Counted from the stretch's first letter, positions 46,020-55,403 are shown. The stretch: 64,000 bases of DNA from Compostibacillus humi (GCF_014637175.1 NZ_BMEV01000007.1:1-64000), one strand, 5' to 3'. Notes: generated by a model not told the origin, from the letters alone. Numbers and translations: made by a program.

Positions 46020-47555
46020 ATGTTAGATGCAGACATCAAGCAACAGCTGGAACAGTATATGCAGCTCATGGAAAATGATATCGTCATTAAACTGAGTGCC
46101 GGCTCGGATGACGTGTCCAAACAGATGACCGAACTGGTGGAAGAAATTCAATCCATGTCTTCCAAAATTACAGTGGAACATACAAAGCTTGAAAGAACAC
46201 CTAGTTTCAGCGTGAATCGTCCGGGAGAGGATACTGGCATCGTTTTTGCCGGCCTTCCTCTCGGGCACGAATTCACTTCCCTCGTTCTTGCTTTACTTCA
46301 AGTGAGCGGCAGAGCGCCAAAAGTTGACGAGAAACTGATTGAACGGGTGAAAAAACTTGAGGGCGAATACCACTTTGAAACATACGTCAGCTTAAGCTGC
46401 CATAATTGTCCGGTCGTCGTACAGGCATTAAACGTCATGGCCGTGCTCAACCCAGGCGTCACCCATACGATGATTGAGGGCAATGCATATAAAGACGAAG
46501 TGGAAAGCAAAAACATTTTGAACGTGCCGACCGTATTCCTGAACGGGGAAGAATGGGGCGGCGGACGGATGGAACTGGAAGAAATTTTGAATAAACTTGG
46601 CAGCACTGCCGACCCTTCTGAATTTGAAAATAAAGATCCGTTTGACGTCCTTATTGTCGGAGGAGGTCCTGCCGGCGGAAGCGCAGCGATTTATGCTGCC
46701 CGGAAAGGTATCCGCACCGGGATTGTAACCGACCGTTTCGGCGGACAAATTCTTGACACAAGCACGATCGAAAACTTTATCAGTGTGAAAGAAACGCAAG
46801 GCGATACGCTGGCGTCCCATATTCGAGACCATGTTGAGCGATACAACGTGGATGTTATGACGGCGCAAAAAGCGAAAAACATTGCGAAAAAAGACGATTA
46901 CGTTGAAGTGGAACTGGAAAACGGTGCCGTACTGAAAAGTAAAACGGCCATCATTACAACGGGGGCACGCTGGCGCAATATCGGCGTTCCTGGCGAGCAG
47001 GAATATAAAACAAAAGGTGTCGCCTATTGCCCGCACTGTGACGGCCCGCTCTTTGAAGGAAAAGACGTGGCAGTTATCGGCGGAGGAAACTCTGGCGTCG
47101 AAGCTGCAATCGACCTGGCCGGAATCGTCAACCACGTAACGGTAATCGAATTTGCAGATGAGCTGAAAGCCGATGCTGTACTGCAAGACAATTTGTACAG
47201 CTTGAAAAACGTAACGGTAATTAAAAATGCCGCTACGAAAGAAATTCACGGCGACGGCACAAAAGTTACCGGGCTCACCTATACTGACCGGGCAACGAAC
47301 GAGGACAAGTATATTGACTTGGACGGCGTATTCGTGCAAATCGGACTTGTTCCAAATACGGAATGGATTGACGACTCCATCGAGAAAACTAGAATGGGTG
47401 AAATCATCGTCGATAAAAAAGGTGCGACAAACGTTCCTGGAATTTTCGCTGCAGGTGACTGTACCGACAGCGCATTTAAACAAATCATCATTTCCATGGG
47501 CTCTGGTGCAACAGCAGCATTAGGAGCATTCGACTACTTGATGCGAAATAAATAA
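46020..47555 (+). CDS. ahpF: Alkyl hydroperoxide reductase subunit F
   Basis: A 511-residue flavoprotein disulfide reductase that passes NADH electrons to AhpC. The N-terminal tandem thioredoxin fold carries the CHNC redox pair (C127, C130). The FAD motif is 'DVLIVGGGPAGGSAAIYAA', the second redox pair is in 'YCPHCDGPLF', the NADH motif is 'VAVIGGGNSGVEAAID' and the C-terminal FAD segment is 'GIFAAGDCTD'. Length and domain order match Bacillus AhpF. It follows ahpC with a GGAGAG site. The long antisense frame inside it is a shadow. Confidence 0.98.
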   Translation: MLDADIKQQLEQYMQLMENDIVIKLSAGSDDVSKQMTELVEEIQSMSSKITVEHTKLERTPSFSVNRPGEDTGIVFAGLPLGHEFTSLVLALLQVSGRAPKVDEKLIERVKKLEGEYHFETYVSLSCHNCPVVVQALNVMAVLNPGVTHTMIEGNAYKDEVESKNILNVPTVFLNGEEWGGGRMELEEILNKLGSTADPSEFENKDPFDVLIVGGGPAGGSAAIYAARKGIRTGIVTDRFGGQILDTSTIENFISVKETQGDTLASHIRDHVERYNVDVMTAQKAKNIAKKDDYVEVELENGAVLKSKTAIITTGARWRNIGVPGEQEYKTKGVAYCPHCDGPLFEGKDVAVIGGGNSGVEAAIDLAGIVNHVTVIEFADELKADAVLQDNLYSLKNVTVIKNAATKEIHGDGTKVTGLTYTDRATNEDKYIDLDGVFVQIGLVPNTEWIDDSIEKTRMGEIIVDKKGATNVPGIFAAGDCTDSAFKQIIISMGSGATAALGAFDYLMRNK

Positions 47556-47689
47556 TTGTACGGAATCACGGGAGGTGTCAAAATTGGCACCCCCCGATTT
47601 TATTTATTATGGGGATGGCTGCTTTTGTGTCGGGTCTATCTTTGCGTACTTGGTGGCACTTATCGGCTGATTTTGCCATTATTTTTGCT

Positions 47690-48392
47690 GTTATCGCCCG
47701 TGAGTGGGTTTCTCTCGGTCGATTCTTCCTTCTTTTTCGTTCAAATCAGCCGTGAAAACGCTTCTCTCGGTCGATTCTTCCTTCTTTTTCGCTGAAATCA
47801 GCCGTGAGAACGCTTCTCTCGGTCGATTCTCCCTGCTTTTTCGCTCAAATCAGCCGTGAGAAAGCCTCTCTCGGTCGATTCTTCCTTCTTTTTTGCTGAA
47901 ATCAGCCGTGAGAACGCTTCTCTCGGTCGATTCTTCCTTCTTTTTCGCTGAAATCAGCCGTGAGAACGCTTCTCTCGGTCGATTCTTCCTTCTTTTTCAC
48001 TGAAATCTGCCGTGAGAAAGCCTCTCTCGGTCGATTCTTCCTTCTTTTTCGCTGAAATCAGCCGTGAAAACGCTTCTCTCGGTCGATTCTTCCTTCTTTT
48101 TCGCTCAAATCAGCCGTGAGAAAGCCTCTCTCGGTCGATTCTTCCTTCTTTTTCGCTGAAATCAGCCGTGAGAGCTCCTCTCTCGGTCGATTCTTCCTTC
48201 TTTTTCGCTGAAATCAGCCGTGAGAACGCTTCTCTCGGTCGATTCTTCCTGCTTTTTCGCTAAAATCAGCCGTGAGAACGCTTCTCTCGGTCGATTCTTC
48301 CTTCTTTTTCGCTGAAATCGGCCGTGATAGCGCCTCTCTCGGTCGATTCTTCCTTCTTTTTCGCTGAAATCGGCCGTGAAAATGCCTCTCTC
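47690..48392 (+). repeat. Intergenic repeat array, type A (52-bp), copy 2
   Basis: About thirteen tandem 52-base units, each CTTCTCTCGGTCGATTCTTC, CTTCTTTTTCGCTGAAATCAG, CCGTGAGAACG with few differences. This is the most homogeneous of the type A arrays. It lies between ahpF and a small same-strand gene. Copies differ at single positions (for example TTTTTTGC for TTTTTCGC), and no unique spacers are present. Confidence 0.95.
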
Positions 48393-48491
48393 TTCTATTT
48401 TCTGCTATAGACTGCGGCTTGCATAGCATACATAATTCCAATAAACGAAGAAAAAATATACGTATCGAATATGAAATGGAGGATTGGCATC

Positions 48492-48767
48492 ATGGGAAAT
48501 CAAAACTTACACGAACAGTTGCAGCAAGCAAGCAGAAACGTAAAGGAAGCCCAGGAGGCGGTACTGCAGGCTCAAGGACAAGATTTAGCTTTAATTGAAG
48601 TTGCCCAAGCTAAGTTGGAAGAGGCAGAACAAGTTTTGGAACAATTACAGCAGCAATTTGGGACGGAAGCTACCGAAAATCCCCAATTCCAGCAAGCATT
48701 CGAATCATTGCATGACACAAGACAGCAAGCACAAGAAGCCCAACAGAATATTACCGATATCCTTTAA
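48492..48767 (+). CDS. Small coiled-coil protein (DUF2524/YtzC-like?)
   Basis: A 91-residue acidic, Gln/Glu/Ala-rich protein predicted to be almost entirely helical ('QLQQASRNVKEAQEAVLQAQGQD', 'LAQ..KLEEAEQVLEQLQQQFG'). TGGAGG lies 9 bases before the ATG at 48492; the longer frame from 48471 overlaps that site. Size and composition resemble Bacillus YtzC (DUF2524), but I cannot confirm this. It has no partner gene nearby. Confidence 0.6.
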   Translation: MGNQNLHEQLQQASRNVKEAQEAVLQAQGQDLALIEVAQAKLEEAEQVLEQLQQQFGTEATENPQFQQAFESLHDTRQQAQEAQQNITDIL

Positions 48768-48773
48768 ATGCCA

Positions 48774-48832
48774 ATGGTGCCAGGTACCCATCGAAAATTT
48801 GTCAAAAGTGTCACGGGTGCCAGGCACCAAAA
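48774..48832. repeat. GGTGCCAGGCACC-type palindromic repeats
   Basis: Two near-palindromes, GGTGCCAGGTACC (about 48776) and GGTGCCAGGCACC (about 48818), lie about 42 bases apart. Similar GGTGCCAGGCACC elements recur in many Bacillus intergenic regions. Confidence 0.6.
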
Positions 48833-48912
48833 TTGACCTACGTCAATTTACTGCTAGCAGCTATTCTACTATAATTGTCGTATAGTCCCATGTCATGCTA
48901 GGAGGAATTGAC

Positions 48913-49352
48913 ATGTTATTCCCTGCAAAGTTTAAGGCAAGTGAACATATTTCCCCCATAAAGGTAAGTGATATATCTTCAGTCGGCTCACCGACAATTC
49001 AAAACTGGATTCATTTATGTCAGCTTACTCAAAAAGACTTAGAAGCTTTAAAAAAAATCGATGATTTGATGGAAACTCACGCCGCTGCAATTGCAGACCG
49101 GCACTATCAAATGATCATGGATATCCCACATATTAAAGAAATTTTTAATACATATTCAGAATACGGGCGTTATACCACGCTGATTACAAAATATTACAAG
49201 ACTCACCAAACCTGCATTGAACGAGGAATATATTCAGTATTGCCATAAAGAGAAACAATCGTATTGCAGAAGCAAAGGAAAATGTAAAGAAAATCGAACA
49301 ACTATCGGATTCTATCCAGGAAAAATTACGGCAGCTGCAAATGACCTTATAA
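48913..49352 (+). pseudogene. Globin-coupled sensor / chemoreceptor remnant
   Basis: The frame from 48913 (AGGAGG 8 bases upstream) reads a globin-sensor start ('LTQKDLEALKKIDDLMETHAAAIADRHYQMI', 'YSEYGRYTTLITKYYKTHQTCIERG') resembling HemAT/protoglobin-type sensors, but stops at 49248 without the rest of the fold. A second frame then gives 'NRIAEAKENVKKIEQLSDSIQEK', which looks like part of an MCP or linker helix, ending at 49352. Most of the signalling domain is missing. An MCP C-terminal remnant lies on the opposite strand at 53149-53430. Confidence 0.7.
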
Positions 49353-49397
49353 GCGCCACAAATCTAGGCGTCGTTCTAAATAGGTCGCAACATGAAG

Positions 49398-49432
49398 AAA
49401 GTGCCACGGGAGAATCTCCCCCATGGCACTTT
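49398..49432 (-). terminator. ilvD terminator
   Basis: AAAGTGCCA..GGGAG / CTCCC..TGGCACTTT forms a stem directly after the ilvD stop; TTTCTTCATG follows on the minus strand. Confidence 0.8.
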
Positions 49433-49434
49433 GA

Positions 49435-51120
49435 TTATATTTTCATGACTCCGCCAGTGTTGGCAGAGGTGACAAGCTTGGAGTAGCGTGCAAGGTAGCC
49501 GGTTTTCACTTTCGGTTCGAAGCCTTTCCACTTCGCTTTTCTCCGTTCCATTTCTTCATCGGAAATTTCCAGTGTAATCGTCCGGTTATTTAAATCCAAT
49601 TCTATCATATCCCCGTCTTCTACAAAGGCGATTGGCCCGCCTTCTGCTGCTTCCGGAGAAATGTGTCCGATGGAAATTCCCCGAGACGCTCCCGAGAAAC
49701 GGCCGTCGGTAATCAAGCCGACTTTCGCTCCCAGGCCGCGGCCGACAATTTGTGACGTCGGTGCGAGCATTTCCGGCATGCCCGGGCCGCCTTTTGGTCC
49801 TTCATAACGGATGACGACGACATCTCCTTCCTTCACTTTTCCGGAAATAATGCCGCCAAGGGCATGCTCCTGGGAGTCGAAGCAAACTGCCGGACCGCGG
49901 TGATAGCCGCCAACCGAAGGATCAACCGCTCCTACTTTGACGATTGCTCCGTCTGGCGCCAAGTTGCCAAACAGTACGGCAAGTCCCCCAACTTCCGAAT
50001 GCGGATTATCCAGCGGCCGAATGACATCCGTGTTTTTAATTTCGGCCCCTTCAACATTTTCCCGCAGAGTCTTTCCGGTTACCGTAATACAATCGCCATG
50101 TAAAGCACCCGGCTTTTTCAGCAGTTCGTTAATAATGGCGCTTACTCCTCCGGCATTGTGTACATCTTCAATAAAGTAATCCGATGCCGGAGCAATCTTC
50201 GCTAAATGCGGTACCCGCTTGGCAATGTCGTTAATCCGCTCCAGCGGATAGTCCACTTCTGCTTCGTGGGCCAAGGCGAGTGTGTGAAGCACCGTATTCG
50301 TGGACCCACCCATCGCCATATCCAAGGCAAACGCATTGTCAATTGCCTCAACAGTAACAATATCCCGCGGGCGGATATCTTCCTTAATTAAATTCATCAG
50401 CTGTTTGGCTGACTTTTTCACAAATTCTTTCCGTTCTTCCGAAATCGCCAAAATTGTTCCGTTTCCTGGCAATGCCAAGCCTAATGCCTCCGCCAGACAG
50501 TTCATCGAGTTGGCGGTAAACATTCCCGAACAGGAGCCGCAGGATGGGCAGGCAAACTGTTCGATTTCTTGCAATCTTTCTTCGGAAATTTTGCCAGATT
50601 GATAGGCTCCTACCCCTTCAAACACCGACGACAGCGACAGCGGATTTCCTTGGCTGTCTCTCCCTGCTTTCATCGGTCCTCCGGAGACGAACACCGTTGG
50701 AATGTTTACCCGGAGGGCAGCCATCATCATCCCTGGAGTAATTTTGTCACAGTTCGGAATACATACCATACCGTCAAACCAGTGGGCGTTCGCTACCGTT
50801 TCAACCGAATCGGCGATAATTTCCCGGCTCGGCAACGAATAACGCATGCCGATATGGCCCATGGCAATACCGTCGTCTACCCCGATTGTATTCATTTCAA
50901 ACGGAACGCCGCCCGCTTCCCGGATTGCCTCTTTGACGAGTTTTCCAAACTCCTGCAAATGGACGTGCCCCGGCACGATGTCAATATAGGAATTTACGAC
51001 AAGAATAAACGGCTTGCCAAAGTCCTCCGGCTTCACTCCTGCTGCCCGCAGCAAGCTGCGGTGCGGTGCCCGGTCCACCCCTTTTTTAATCATGTCACTG
51101 CGCATTTTAGCCAATCTCAT
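49435..51120 (-). CDS. ilvD: Dihydroxy-acid dehydratase
   Basis: A 561-residue Fe-S dehydratase that converts 2,3-dihydroxy-isovalerate and -methylvalerate to the keto acids of valine/isoleucine synthesis. Cluster cysteines are visible in '[15 protein letters not shown]' and '[18 protein letters not shown]'. '[17 protein letters not shown]' and '[25 protein letters not shown]' are family signatures. The ATG at 51120 is 5 bases after AAGGAG; an in-frame GTG two codons earlier overlaps the site. It stands alone, away from other ilv/leu genes, and no T-box or CodY site was recognised upstream. Confidence 0.97.
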   Translation of the reverse strand: MRLAKMRSDMIKKGVDRAPHRSLLRAAGVKPEDFGKPFILVVNSYIDIVPGHVHLQEFGKLVKEAIREAGGVPFEMNTIGVDDGIAMGHIGMRYSLPSREIIADSVETVANAHWFDGMVCIPNCDKITPGMMMAALRVNIPTVFVSGGPMKAGRDSQGNPLSLSSVFEGVGAYQSGKISEERLQEIEQFACPSCGSCSGMFTANSMNCLAEALGLALPGNGTILAISEERKEFVKKSAKQLMNLIKEDIRPRDIVTVEAIDNAFALDMAMGGSTNTVLHTLALAHEAEVDYPLERINDIAKRVPHLAKIAPASDYFIEDVHNAGGVSAIINELLKKPGALHGDCITVTGKTLRENVEGAEIKNTDVIRPLDNPHSEVGGLAVLFGNLAPDGAIVKVGAVDPSVGGYHRGPAVCFDSQEHALGGIISGKVKEGDVVVIRYEGPKGGPGMPEMLAPTSQIVGRGLGAKVGLITDGRFSGASRGISIGHISPEAAEGGPIAFVEDGDMIELDLNNRTITLEISDEEMERRKAKWKGFEPKVKTGYLARYSKLVTSANTGGVMKI

Positions 51121-51353
51121 CTCCACTCCTTCTTGCTTGTTGATTTTGTTAAGTTTTCAAACAATTTATTAATTTTTACTATTTTAACACTACTTGTCTA
51201 ATAAGTGTAGTCCTTTTTCAAAGATTATGGTAATTCGTTGACATTTGATGATTCAGTGTGATTGGCGCTATTCCAAAATTGTGCCCAAAGGCAGTATGTA
51301 ATTTTTTTCCTTGCCAATACTAATACTAAAAAATTCCAATGAGGAGGATCAGT

Positions 51354-51779
51354 ATGCTGATTTTAAATGAAACGGAAATCGAAGGAAAACAAATGTATTT
51401 TGGCGAGGCAAAGAGGGACTTTAAAAAAATGGGACTCGTCATCGGCGATAGCTGGGACTATCATAAAGGGGTTTTTGATGGAGTTATGCACAAGGAAGGC
51501 GGGGAAACCATTTACATACGCCTGCCTTTTCGGGTTGTGGAAGGAGAACTGGACCGGCAAGATGCATTAATTGAATTTCAGAAGCCGTTCATTGTAAAAC
51601 ATGTCGTCAATCTTGGGCTCGATACAGACGAAAATGCGCTGCTGACGGTAACGGGACTAAGCCAGTTCCAAAAACCGCTTGATACCGACGGCTACATCCA
51701 CGACAAGAGCAAATGGGTTGAATTCGGCGAGGAGACGATTGGCGATATCCTTAACAGGCTGGAAAAAATGAAAAAATAA
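51354..51779 (+). CDS. YugN-like family protein
   Basis: A 141-residue soluble protein resembling the YugN-like family (PF08868) of Bacillus: 'FKKMGLVIGDSWDYHKGVFDGVM', 'TIYIRLPFRVVEGELD' and 'IVKHVVNLGLDTDENALL'. Function is unknown in the family. GAGGAGG lies 8 bases before the ATG at 51354, five codons inside the longest frame. It is divergent from ilvD and closed by a terminator. Confidence 0.82.
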   Translation: MLILNETEIEGKQMYFGEAKRDFKKMGLVIGDSWDYHKGVFDGVMHKEGGETIYIRLPFRVVEGELDRQDALIEFQKPFIVKHVVNLGLDTDENALLTVTGLSQFQKPLDTDGYIHDKSKWVEFGEETIGDILNRLEKMKK

Positions 51780-51780
51780 A

Positions 51781-51822
51781 AGAAACACTGCATGGCACCG
51801 TCCGTGCAGTGTTTCTGCTTTT
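51781..51822 (+). terminator. Terminator after the yugN-like gene
   Basis: GAAACACTGCA / TGCAGTGTTTC with a 10-base loop is followed by TGCTTTTTT. Confidence 0.85.
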
Positions 51823-52024
51823 TTGCCACCAATATTCGGCAAACGCACTTCACAATACACGAGATAGCGTCTTTTATCTGAAAAATCTTAGAATCCCTCC
51901 AAAATTTCTGCTTTTACGTTATAATACTCTTATACAAATCCTTTGTCGGAGAAAAGCGGCATTCCTATATTCCGGAAACAACCGAAAAGATAGAAAACAA
52001 GTTTAGTGACGGGAGCAGGAGAAA

Positions 52025-52942
52025 ATGAAGTCGATTCAAGTGAAAGATTTAGTGAAAGCATTTTCATTAGAAATTTTAGTCGGGGAAGCTTATCTCGATC
52101 GGCCCATTGCCCAATCCCGGACCCATCGGCCTGGTCTGGAGTTTATCGGTTATTTTGACTTTTTTCCGATGGAACGGGTGCAAGTGCTCGGTAAAAAAGA
52201 GATTACTTATTTACATCAATTAACCCATGAAGAACGGTCAGAACGAATTGGCAATATCGTCAAATATCATCCGCCGTGCTTTATCGTTGCCAACAATCAG
52301 GACGGCCTGACCTACTTAAAACAGCATTGCGAGAAAGAAAAAATCCCTTTGCTGCGGACAAAGGAAAAGACAACGGATTTTATTGCCAAAGTGGATGCTT
52401 ACTTAACGCGAATGCTGGCGGAAGAGATTGCCATTCATGGTGTGTGCATTAATGTGTTTGGCATTGGCATTTTGCTCCGCGGGGAATCGGGGGTCGGAAA
52501 AAGCGAAGTGGCCCACACACTCATTGGCAGAGGGCACCGGCTCGTTGCCGACGATATTGTCGTCTTAAAGAAACTGAGCCATAAAACGATCCTCGGAACC
52601 CATAATGAAACGAATAAAGAATTTTTGGCACTGAGAAGCGTGGGGCTGTTAAATGTCGTCCGGGCGTATGGGCGAAAAGCCTTTCAGGAAGAGTCAAGAA
52701 TCGCTTTGGATATCGAACTGACAAAATGGGATAAGGACGCCCTCTACAATGAATTGGAATTTGAGCCGAGATTTATCGAGTATATGGGGGTCCCTGTTCC
52801 GACGATTCAAATTCAGCTCCAGCCGGGAAGAGATGTAGCCGGGCTAATTGAAGCAGCAGCAAACAACTGGTATTTAAAACAGCAAGGATATAGCGCTGCG
52901 GAAGAATTTCAAAGCAGGATTAAAGGTGAAAAACTTGATTAA
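52025..52942 (+). CDS. HPr kinase/phosphorylase paralogue, diverged and orphan
   Basis: A 305-residue HprK-family protein. The N-terminal domain is conserved, and the kinase domain has H138 ('HGVCINVFGIGIL'), P-loop 'GESGVGKSE' at 153-161 and 'GHRLVADDIVV' (D176, D177). The HprK signature region usually reads close to LEIRGLGIINV; here it is 'LALRSVGLLNVVRAYG', so phosphorylase/kinase balance or target may differ. Classical hprK is followed by lgt; here no lgt is present and the gene stands alone, so it is probably a second copy acting on another HPr-like protein. AGGAG precedes the ATG. Confidence 0.88.
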   Translation: MKSIQVKDLVKAFSLEILVGEAYLDRPIAQSRTHRPGLEFIGYFDFFPMERVQVLGKKEITYLHQLTHEERSERIGNIVKYHPPCFIVANNQDGLTYLKQHCEKEKIPLLRTKEKTTDFIAKVDAYLTRMLAEEIAIHGVCINVFGIGILLRGESGVGKSEVAHTLIGRGHRLVADDIVVLKKLSHKTILGTHNETNKEFLALRSVGLLNVVRAYGRKAFQEESRIALDIELTKWDKDALYNELEFEPRFIEYMGVPVPTIQIQLQPGRDVAGLIEAAANNWYLKQQGYSAAEEFQSRIKGEKLD

Positions 52943-53111
52943 TTAACTTGTACAATGTTTTACACGCCCACCTTTATATATTTCCTACAAATTGAGTCAT
53001 AAACAGCAGTTCTTATGGATGATTCCCAAATTTATAAGATTATGTAAGGATATCATACTATATTTAGTATAATCGGCCAAGAACATATGTTCTTATTTTA
53101 AGCAAATATTT

Positions 53112-53135
53112 GGGGAAGGCAACCATGCCTTCCCC
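53112..53135 (-). terminator. Terminator hairpin after the MCP remnant
   Basis: GGGGAAGGCA / TGCCTTCCCC, a perfect stem with a 4-base loop, lies 14 bases beyond the remnant's stop. The T-tract is weak (AAATATTTGC on the minus strand). Confidence 0.6.
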
Positions 53136-53148
53136 TTTCACTTCATGC

Positions 53149-53430
53149 TTACTCCAATTTAAATTGCTGAACTAATCCATTTAGCTGCTCCGCTAGTTTC
53201 GATAACTGATCCGAATTTACGACTACCTTCTCCATAATGCCCGTTGTTTGCACGGTCGAGGCTGAAGTTTGTTGAACACCAGCAGCGGATTCTTCAGAGA
53301 TGGAGGCAATTTCTTCGATCGACCGGCTCATTTCTAAACTATCCGCAGTTATCGCGGATAGTTTGCTCGTAATGGCACCAATATTTCCGACTACTTCTGT
53401 AATGGCTTCTTCGATTTTTCCATTACATCT
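53149..53430 (-). pseudogene. C-terminal fragment of a methyl-accepting chemotaxis protein
   Basis: About 93 residues of the C-terminal MCP helix, in frame up to about 53430: 'EEAITEVVGNIGAITSKLSAI', 'ASISEESAAGVQQTSASTVQ' (a methylation helix) and a final 'LAEQLNGLVQQFKLE'. There is no start or sensor domain. Upstream sequence (to 53547) does not continue the receptor. Compare the orphan globin-sensor head at 48913 on the other strand. Confidence 0.8.
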
Positions 53431-53547
53431 TTGTGAATGATACTGGAACCATATAGTTGTAAACTATCGATTCGATAGGAAATTACTAATTGATAATCTG
53501 ATTTGTCCCTTTTATGCTAGAAGTAGAATCATAAGGAGGTATGGAAA

Positions 53548-53787
53548 TTGACAAAAGCAGTTTTCTATCATGCTGGTTGCGAAGTTTGTGTAGATGCAGA
53601 GAAAATGATTTTGGACTACTTCGACCGTTCCAAAGTAGACTTGGAAGTTGTTCACTTCGGTGAAGATCCTTCCCGAATTAGGGAAGCAGAGGCGGCTGGG
53701 GTAAAATCTGTTCCAGCTCTTGTCGTGAATGGACAAACGTACCATATCAATTATGGCGCCAGTATGGAAGACGTAAAAAACGGATAA
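53548..53787 (+). CDS. Small thioredoxin/glutaredoxin-like protein
   Basis: A 79-residue thioredoxin-fold protein with the redox motif C-E-V-C in 'VFYHAGCEVCVDAEKMI' and the cis-proline loop 'VKSVPALVVNGQ'. The C-terminal helix is short. The start is TTG at 53548 with AAGGAGGT upstream; an ATG at 53541 is in another frame. It could be a disulfide reductase or a metal/arsenate-type partner. A terminator follows and the LysR gene is convergent. Confidence 0.85.
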   Translation: MTKAVFYHAGCEVCVDAEKMILDYFDRSKVDLEVVHFGEDPSRIREAEAAGVKSVPALVVNGQTYHINYGASMEDVKNG

Positions 53788-53824
53788 ACGTGACAGATAA
53801 GCTTCTAAATATTATCGAACATTA

Positions 53825-53860
53825 AAAACGAGAGACAGCAGCACGTCTCTCGTTTTTTCT
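53825..53860. terminator. Bidirectional terminator between the thioredoxin-like and LysR genes
   Basis: AAAACGAGAGAC / GTCTCTCGTTTT with an 8-base loop and A/T flanks. Confidence 0.87.
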
Positions 53861-53866
53861 GTGCAA

Positions 53867-54769
53867 CTAAGATAATACACTTTCGATTCGTTGACTCGTT
53901 TCAATAACTTGTTGCATAAAAGCTCTAGTTGCGGTACACATAAATTTATTTTTCCGGTAAACAAATCCGATTGTTCTCGTTGGTGTCGGATTGCACAATT
54001 TGACATGGGCGATGCGGTCATTAGATAAATAATCTAAATAAGGAGCAGGGAGAATGGTGACACCAACCCCTTCCGCAACCATTTGCATTAAAGATTCCAG
54101 CGTTGTCATTTCCAATGTTGGGTTCGGGGAGAATCCTATTTCATTGCAGTACTTTTCGATGAGTTGACGTAAGAAGTAATTTTGAGGAAGTAAAACAATC
54201 GGCACATCTTTCAGCGTTTCCAATCCCACTTCGGTTTCTGTTGCTAGAGAAGATGTTATAGGTACAGCTAAAGACAATTCTTCGGTAAACAGAGGAATCG
54301 ACTCCATTTCTTCATTTTCCACAGGCAAGAAGGTAATGCCTAAATCCAGCTCATTCTCCATGATTCCCTTTTCAATTTCTCCAGACCGCATCCCAAAGAC
54401 GGATAGTTCAATATTCGGGTACAGCTGTTTAAATTGAAGGATGGCAGGCGGGAGTAAGTAGCTGACACAGGTGAGCAACGTTCCGACGGCAAGTTTTCCC
54501 CGTCCGAGTCCGTTTAAATCCCTCAGAGCTAATTGGGCTTGTTCGACTTCGTAAAAAATTCGCCGGCTGTGGTCAAGTAAAATTTTTCCCGCTTCGGTCA
54601 GCGCAATTCTTTTGCCGATGCGGTCAAACAGGGGGATGCCGATTTCTCCTTCTAAACTTTTAATTTGCTGGCTTAACGTCGGCTGGGCGATATTTAACTT
54701 TTCTGCTGCCCGGGTAAAATGCATTTCCTCACAAACTGCCATAAAATATTCCAGTTGCCGCAGCTCCAT
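53867..54769 (-). CDS. LysR-family transcriptional regulator (CynR-like)
   Basis: A 300-residue LysR regulator. The N-terminal winged HTH is 'ELRQLEYFMAVCEEMHFTRAAEKLNIAQPTLSQQIKSLE'. A linker helix and a periplasmic-binding-type effector domain follow ('GKLAVGTLLTCVSYLLPPAI', 'DLGITFLPVENEEMESIPLF', 'MVAEGVGVTILP'). The sequence is close to the CynR/YwbI/AlsR-like group. The start at 54769 begins with MELRQL. LysR genes usually control a divergent neighbour; upstream (54770-54860) lies only the sortase remnant in the same orientation, so its target may have been lost. Confidence 0.92.
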   Translation of the reverse strand: MELRQLEYFMAVCEEMHFTRAAEKLNIAQPTLSQQIKSLEGEIGIPLFDRIGKRIALTEAGKILLDHSRRIFYEVEQAQLALRDLNGLGRGKLAVGTLLTCVSYLLPPAILQFKQLYPNIELSVFGMRSGEIEKGIMENELDLGITFLPVENEEMESIPLFTEELSLAVPITSSLATETEVGLETLKDVPIVLLPQNYFLRQLIEKYCNEIGFSPNPTLEMTTLESLMQMVAEGVGVTILPAPYLDYLSNDRIAHVKLCNPTPTRTIGFVYRKNKFMCTATRAFMQQVIETSQRIESVLS

Positions 54770-54860
54770 AACCTTTCCACTCCCTTTTCATAGCTATTAT
54801 CTATTATTATGGAAGATTTCATTCGCATATACAATTCCTTTGCCTGTTACCCTAATGAAA

Positions 54861-54890
54861 AATGCTCCTTCAGTTGATCAAAGGAGCATT
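54861..54890 (-). terminator. Terminator after the sortase remnant
   Basis: AATGCTCCTT / AAGGAGCATT with a 10-base loop is followed on the minus strand by TTTTCATTAG. Confidence 0.78.
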
Positions 54891-54899
54891 GGCAAGGAG

Positions 54900-55205
54900 T
54901 TATTCTTTTTTCACTAATTTTGCCTGGACGACAAATCTCCCTTCCAGCCGGTCCATTTCATAATCACAGGTCGATAAAGTTACAATGACGTCGTCTGCAT
55001 CGACTTCCACTTCGGTATATATAAGGAATGTTCCCGGGTTTTGTTCAAATTCCTCATCGCTGCCAAAATCCGTTTGAATATAGTTGAAATCGGTCGTCTT
55101 CGGATACACCGCAAAAATTTCTGCTTCATAACTGGCTTCCAATGTATGGAAGGTAAAAGTTGGATGTTTCTTGAAAAACTCTTCATCCTTAAATTGAAAC
55201 GCTGA
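54900..55205 (-). pseudogene. srtB: Sortase B C-terminal fragment
   Basis: About 100 residues of a class B sortase in one frame. 'KDEEFFKKHPTFTFHTLEASYE' continues into 'AEIFAVYPKTTDFNYIQTDF', then the catalytic cysteine motif 'VTLSTCDYEM' and 'GRFVVQAKLV' with the usual arginine. The N-terminal half, including the catalytic histidine and membrane anchor, is missing upstream of about 55205. Sortase B anchors Isd heme-binding surface proteins and is normally encoded next to isdE/isdF, remnants of which follow at 55250-56360. Confidence 0.85.
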
Positions 55206-55249
55206 ACCAGTATAAACCGAAAGAAGCTGGTGAACGACCCCTAATTTCT

Positions 55250-55402
55250 TCGCCAGTTTCTATGGTACCATCGGACTGATTCTTGCTTATCTCGTTTATG
55301 CATGGTGTAATCATTTAGGGTTAAAGGATAAAACCTTGAAAAACCTAGGCTTCCGCGTTAACCGGGCACGTTTTATCATTTCCATCATCGGTGCTCTTGG
55401 CG
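55250..55402 (+). pseudogene. Fragment of an iron/heme ABC transporter permease (FecCD-like)
   Basis: About 48 residues, 'FYGTIGLILAYLVYAWC' then 'GLKDKTLKNLGFRVNRARF' and 'IISIIGAL', resemble an internal part of FecCD-type permeases (the '..LGxxVNRxRF..' loop between helices). The frame breaks at about 55400, where sequence of the binding-protein gene begins abruptly. A possible beginning of the same permease gene (MYKKLRV, with a stop soon after) is seen at 56012. The identification is moderate. Confidence 0.45.
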
Positions 55403-55403
55403 T

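Noticed and set aside
46428-47483. 351-residue minus-strand reading frame
   Set aside because: It is antisense to ahpF, a clearly real gene with all motifs, and its product resembles no family.
47690-48392. CRISPR array
   Set aside because: Units are conserved along their full 52 bases with no unique spacers, the period is too short for repeat plus spacer of usual size with variable spacers, and no cas genes are present.
51121-51353. T-box or other leader regulator for ilvD
   Set aside because: No AGGGTGGNACCGCG-type T-box core or terminator/antiterminator pair was found in the upstream region.
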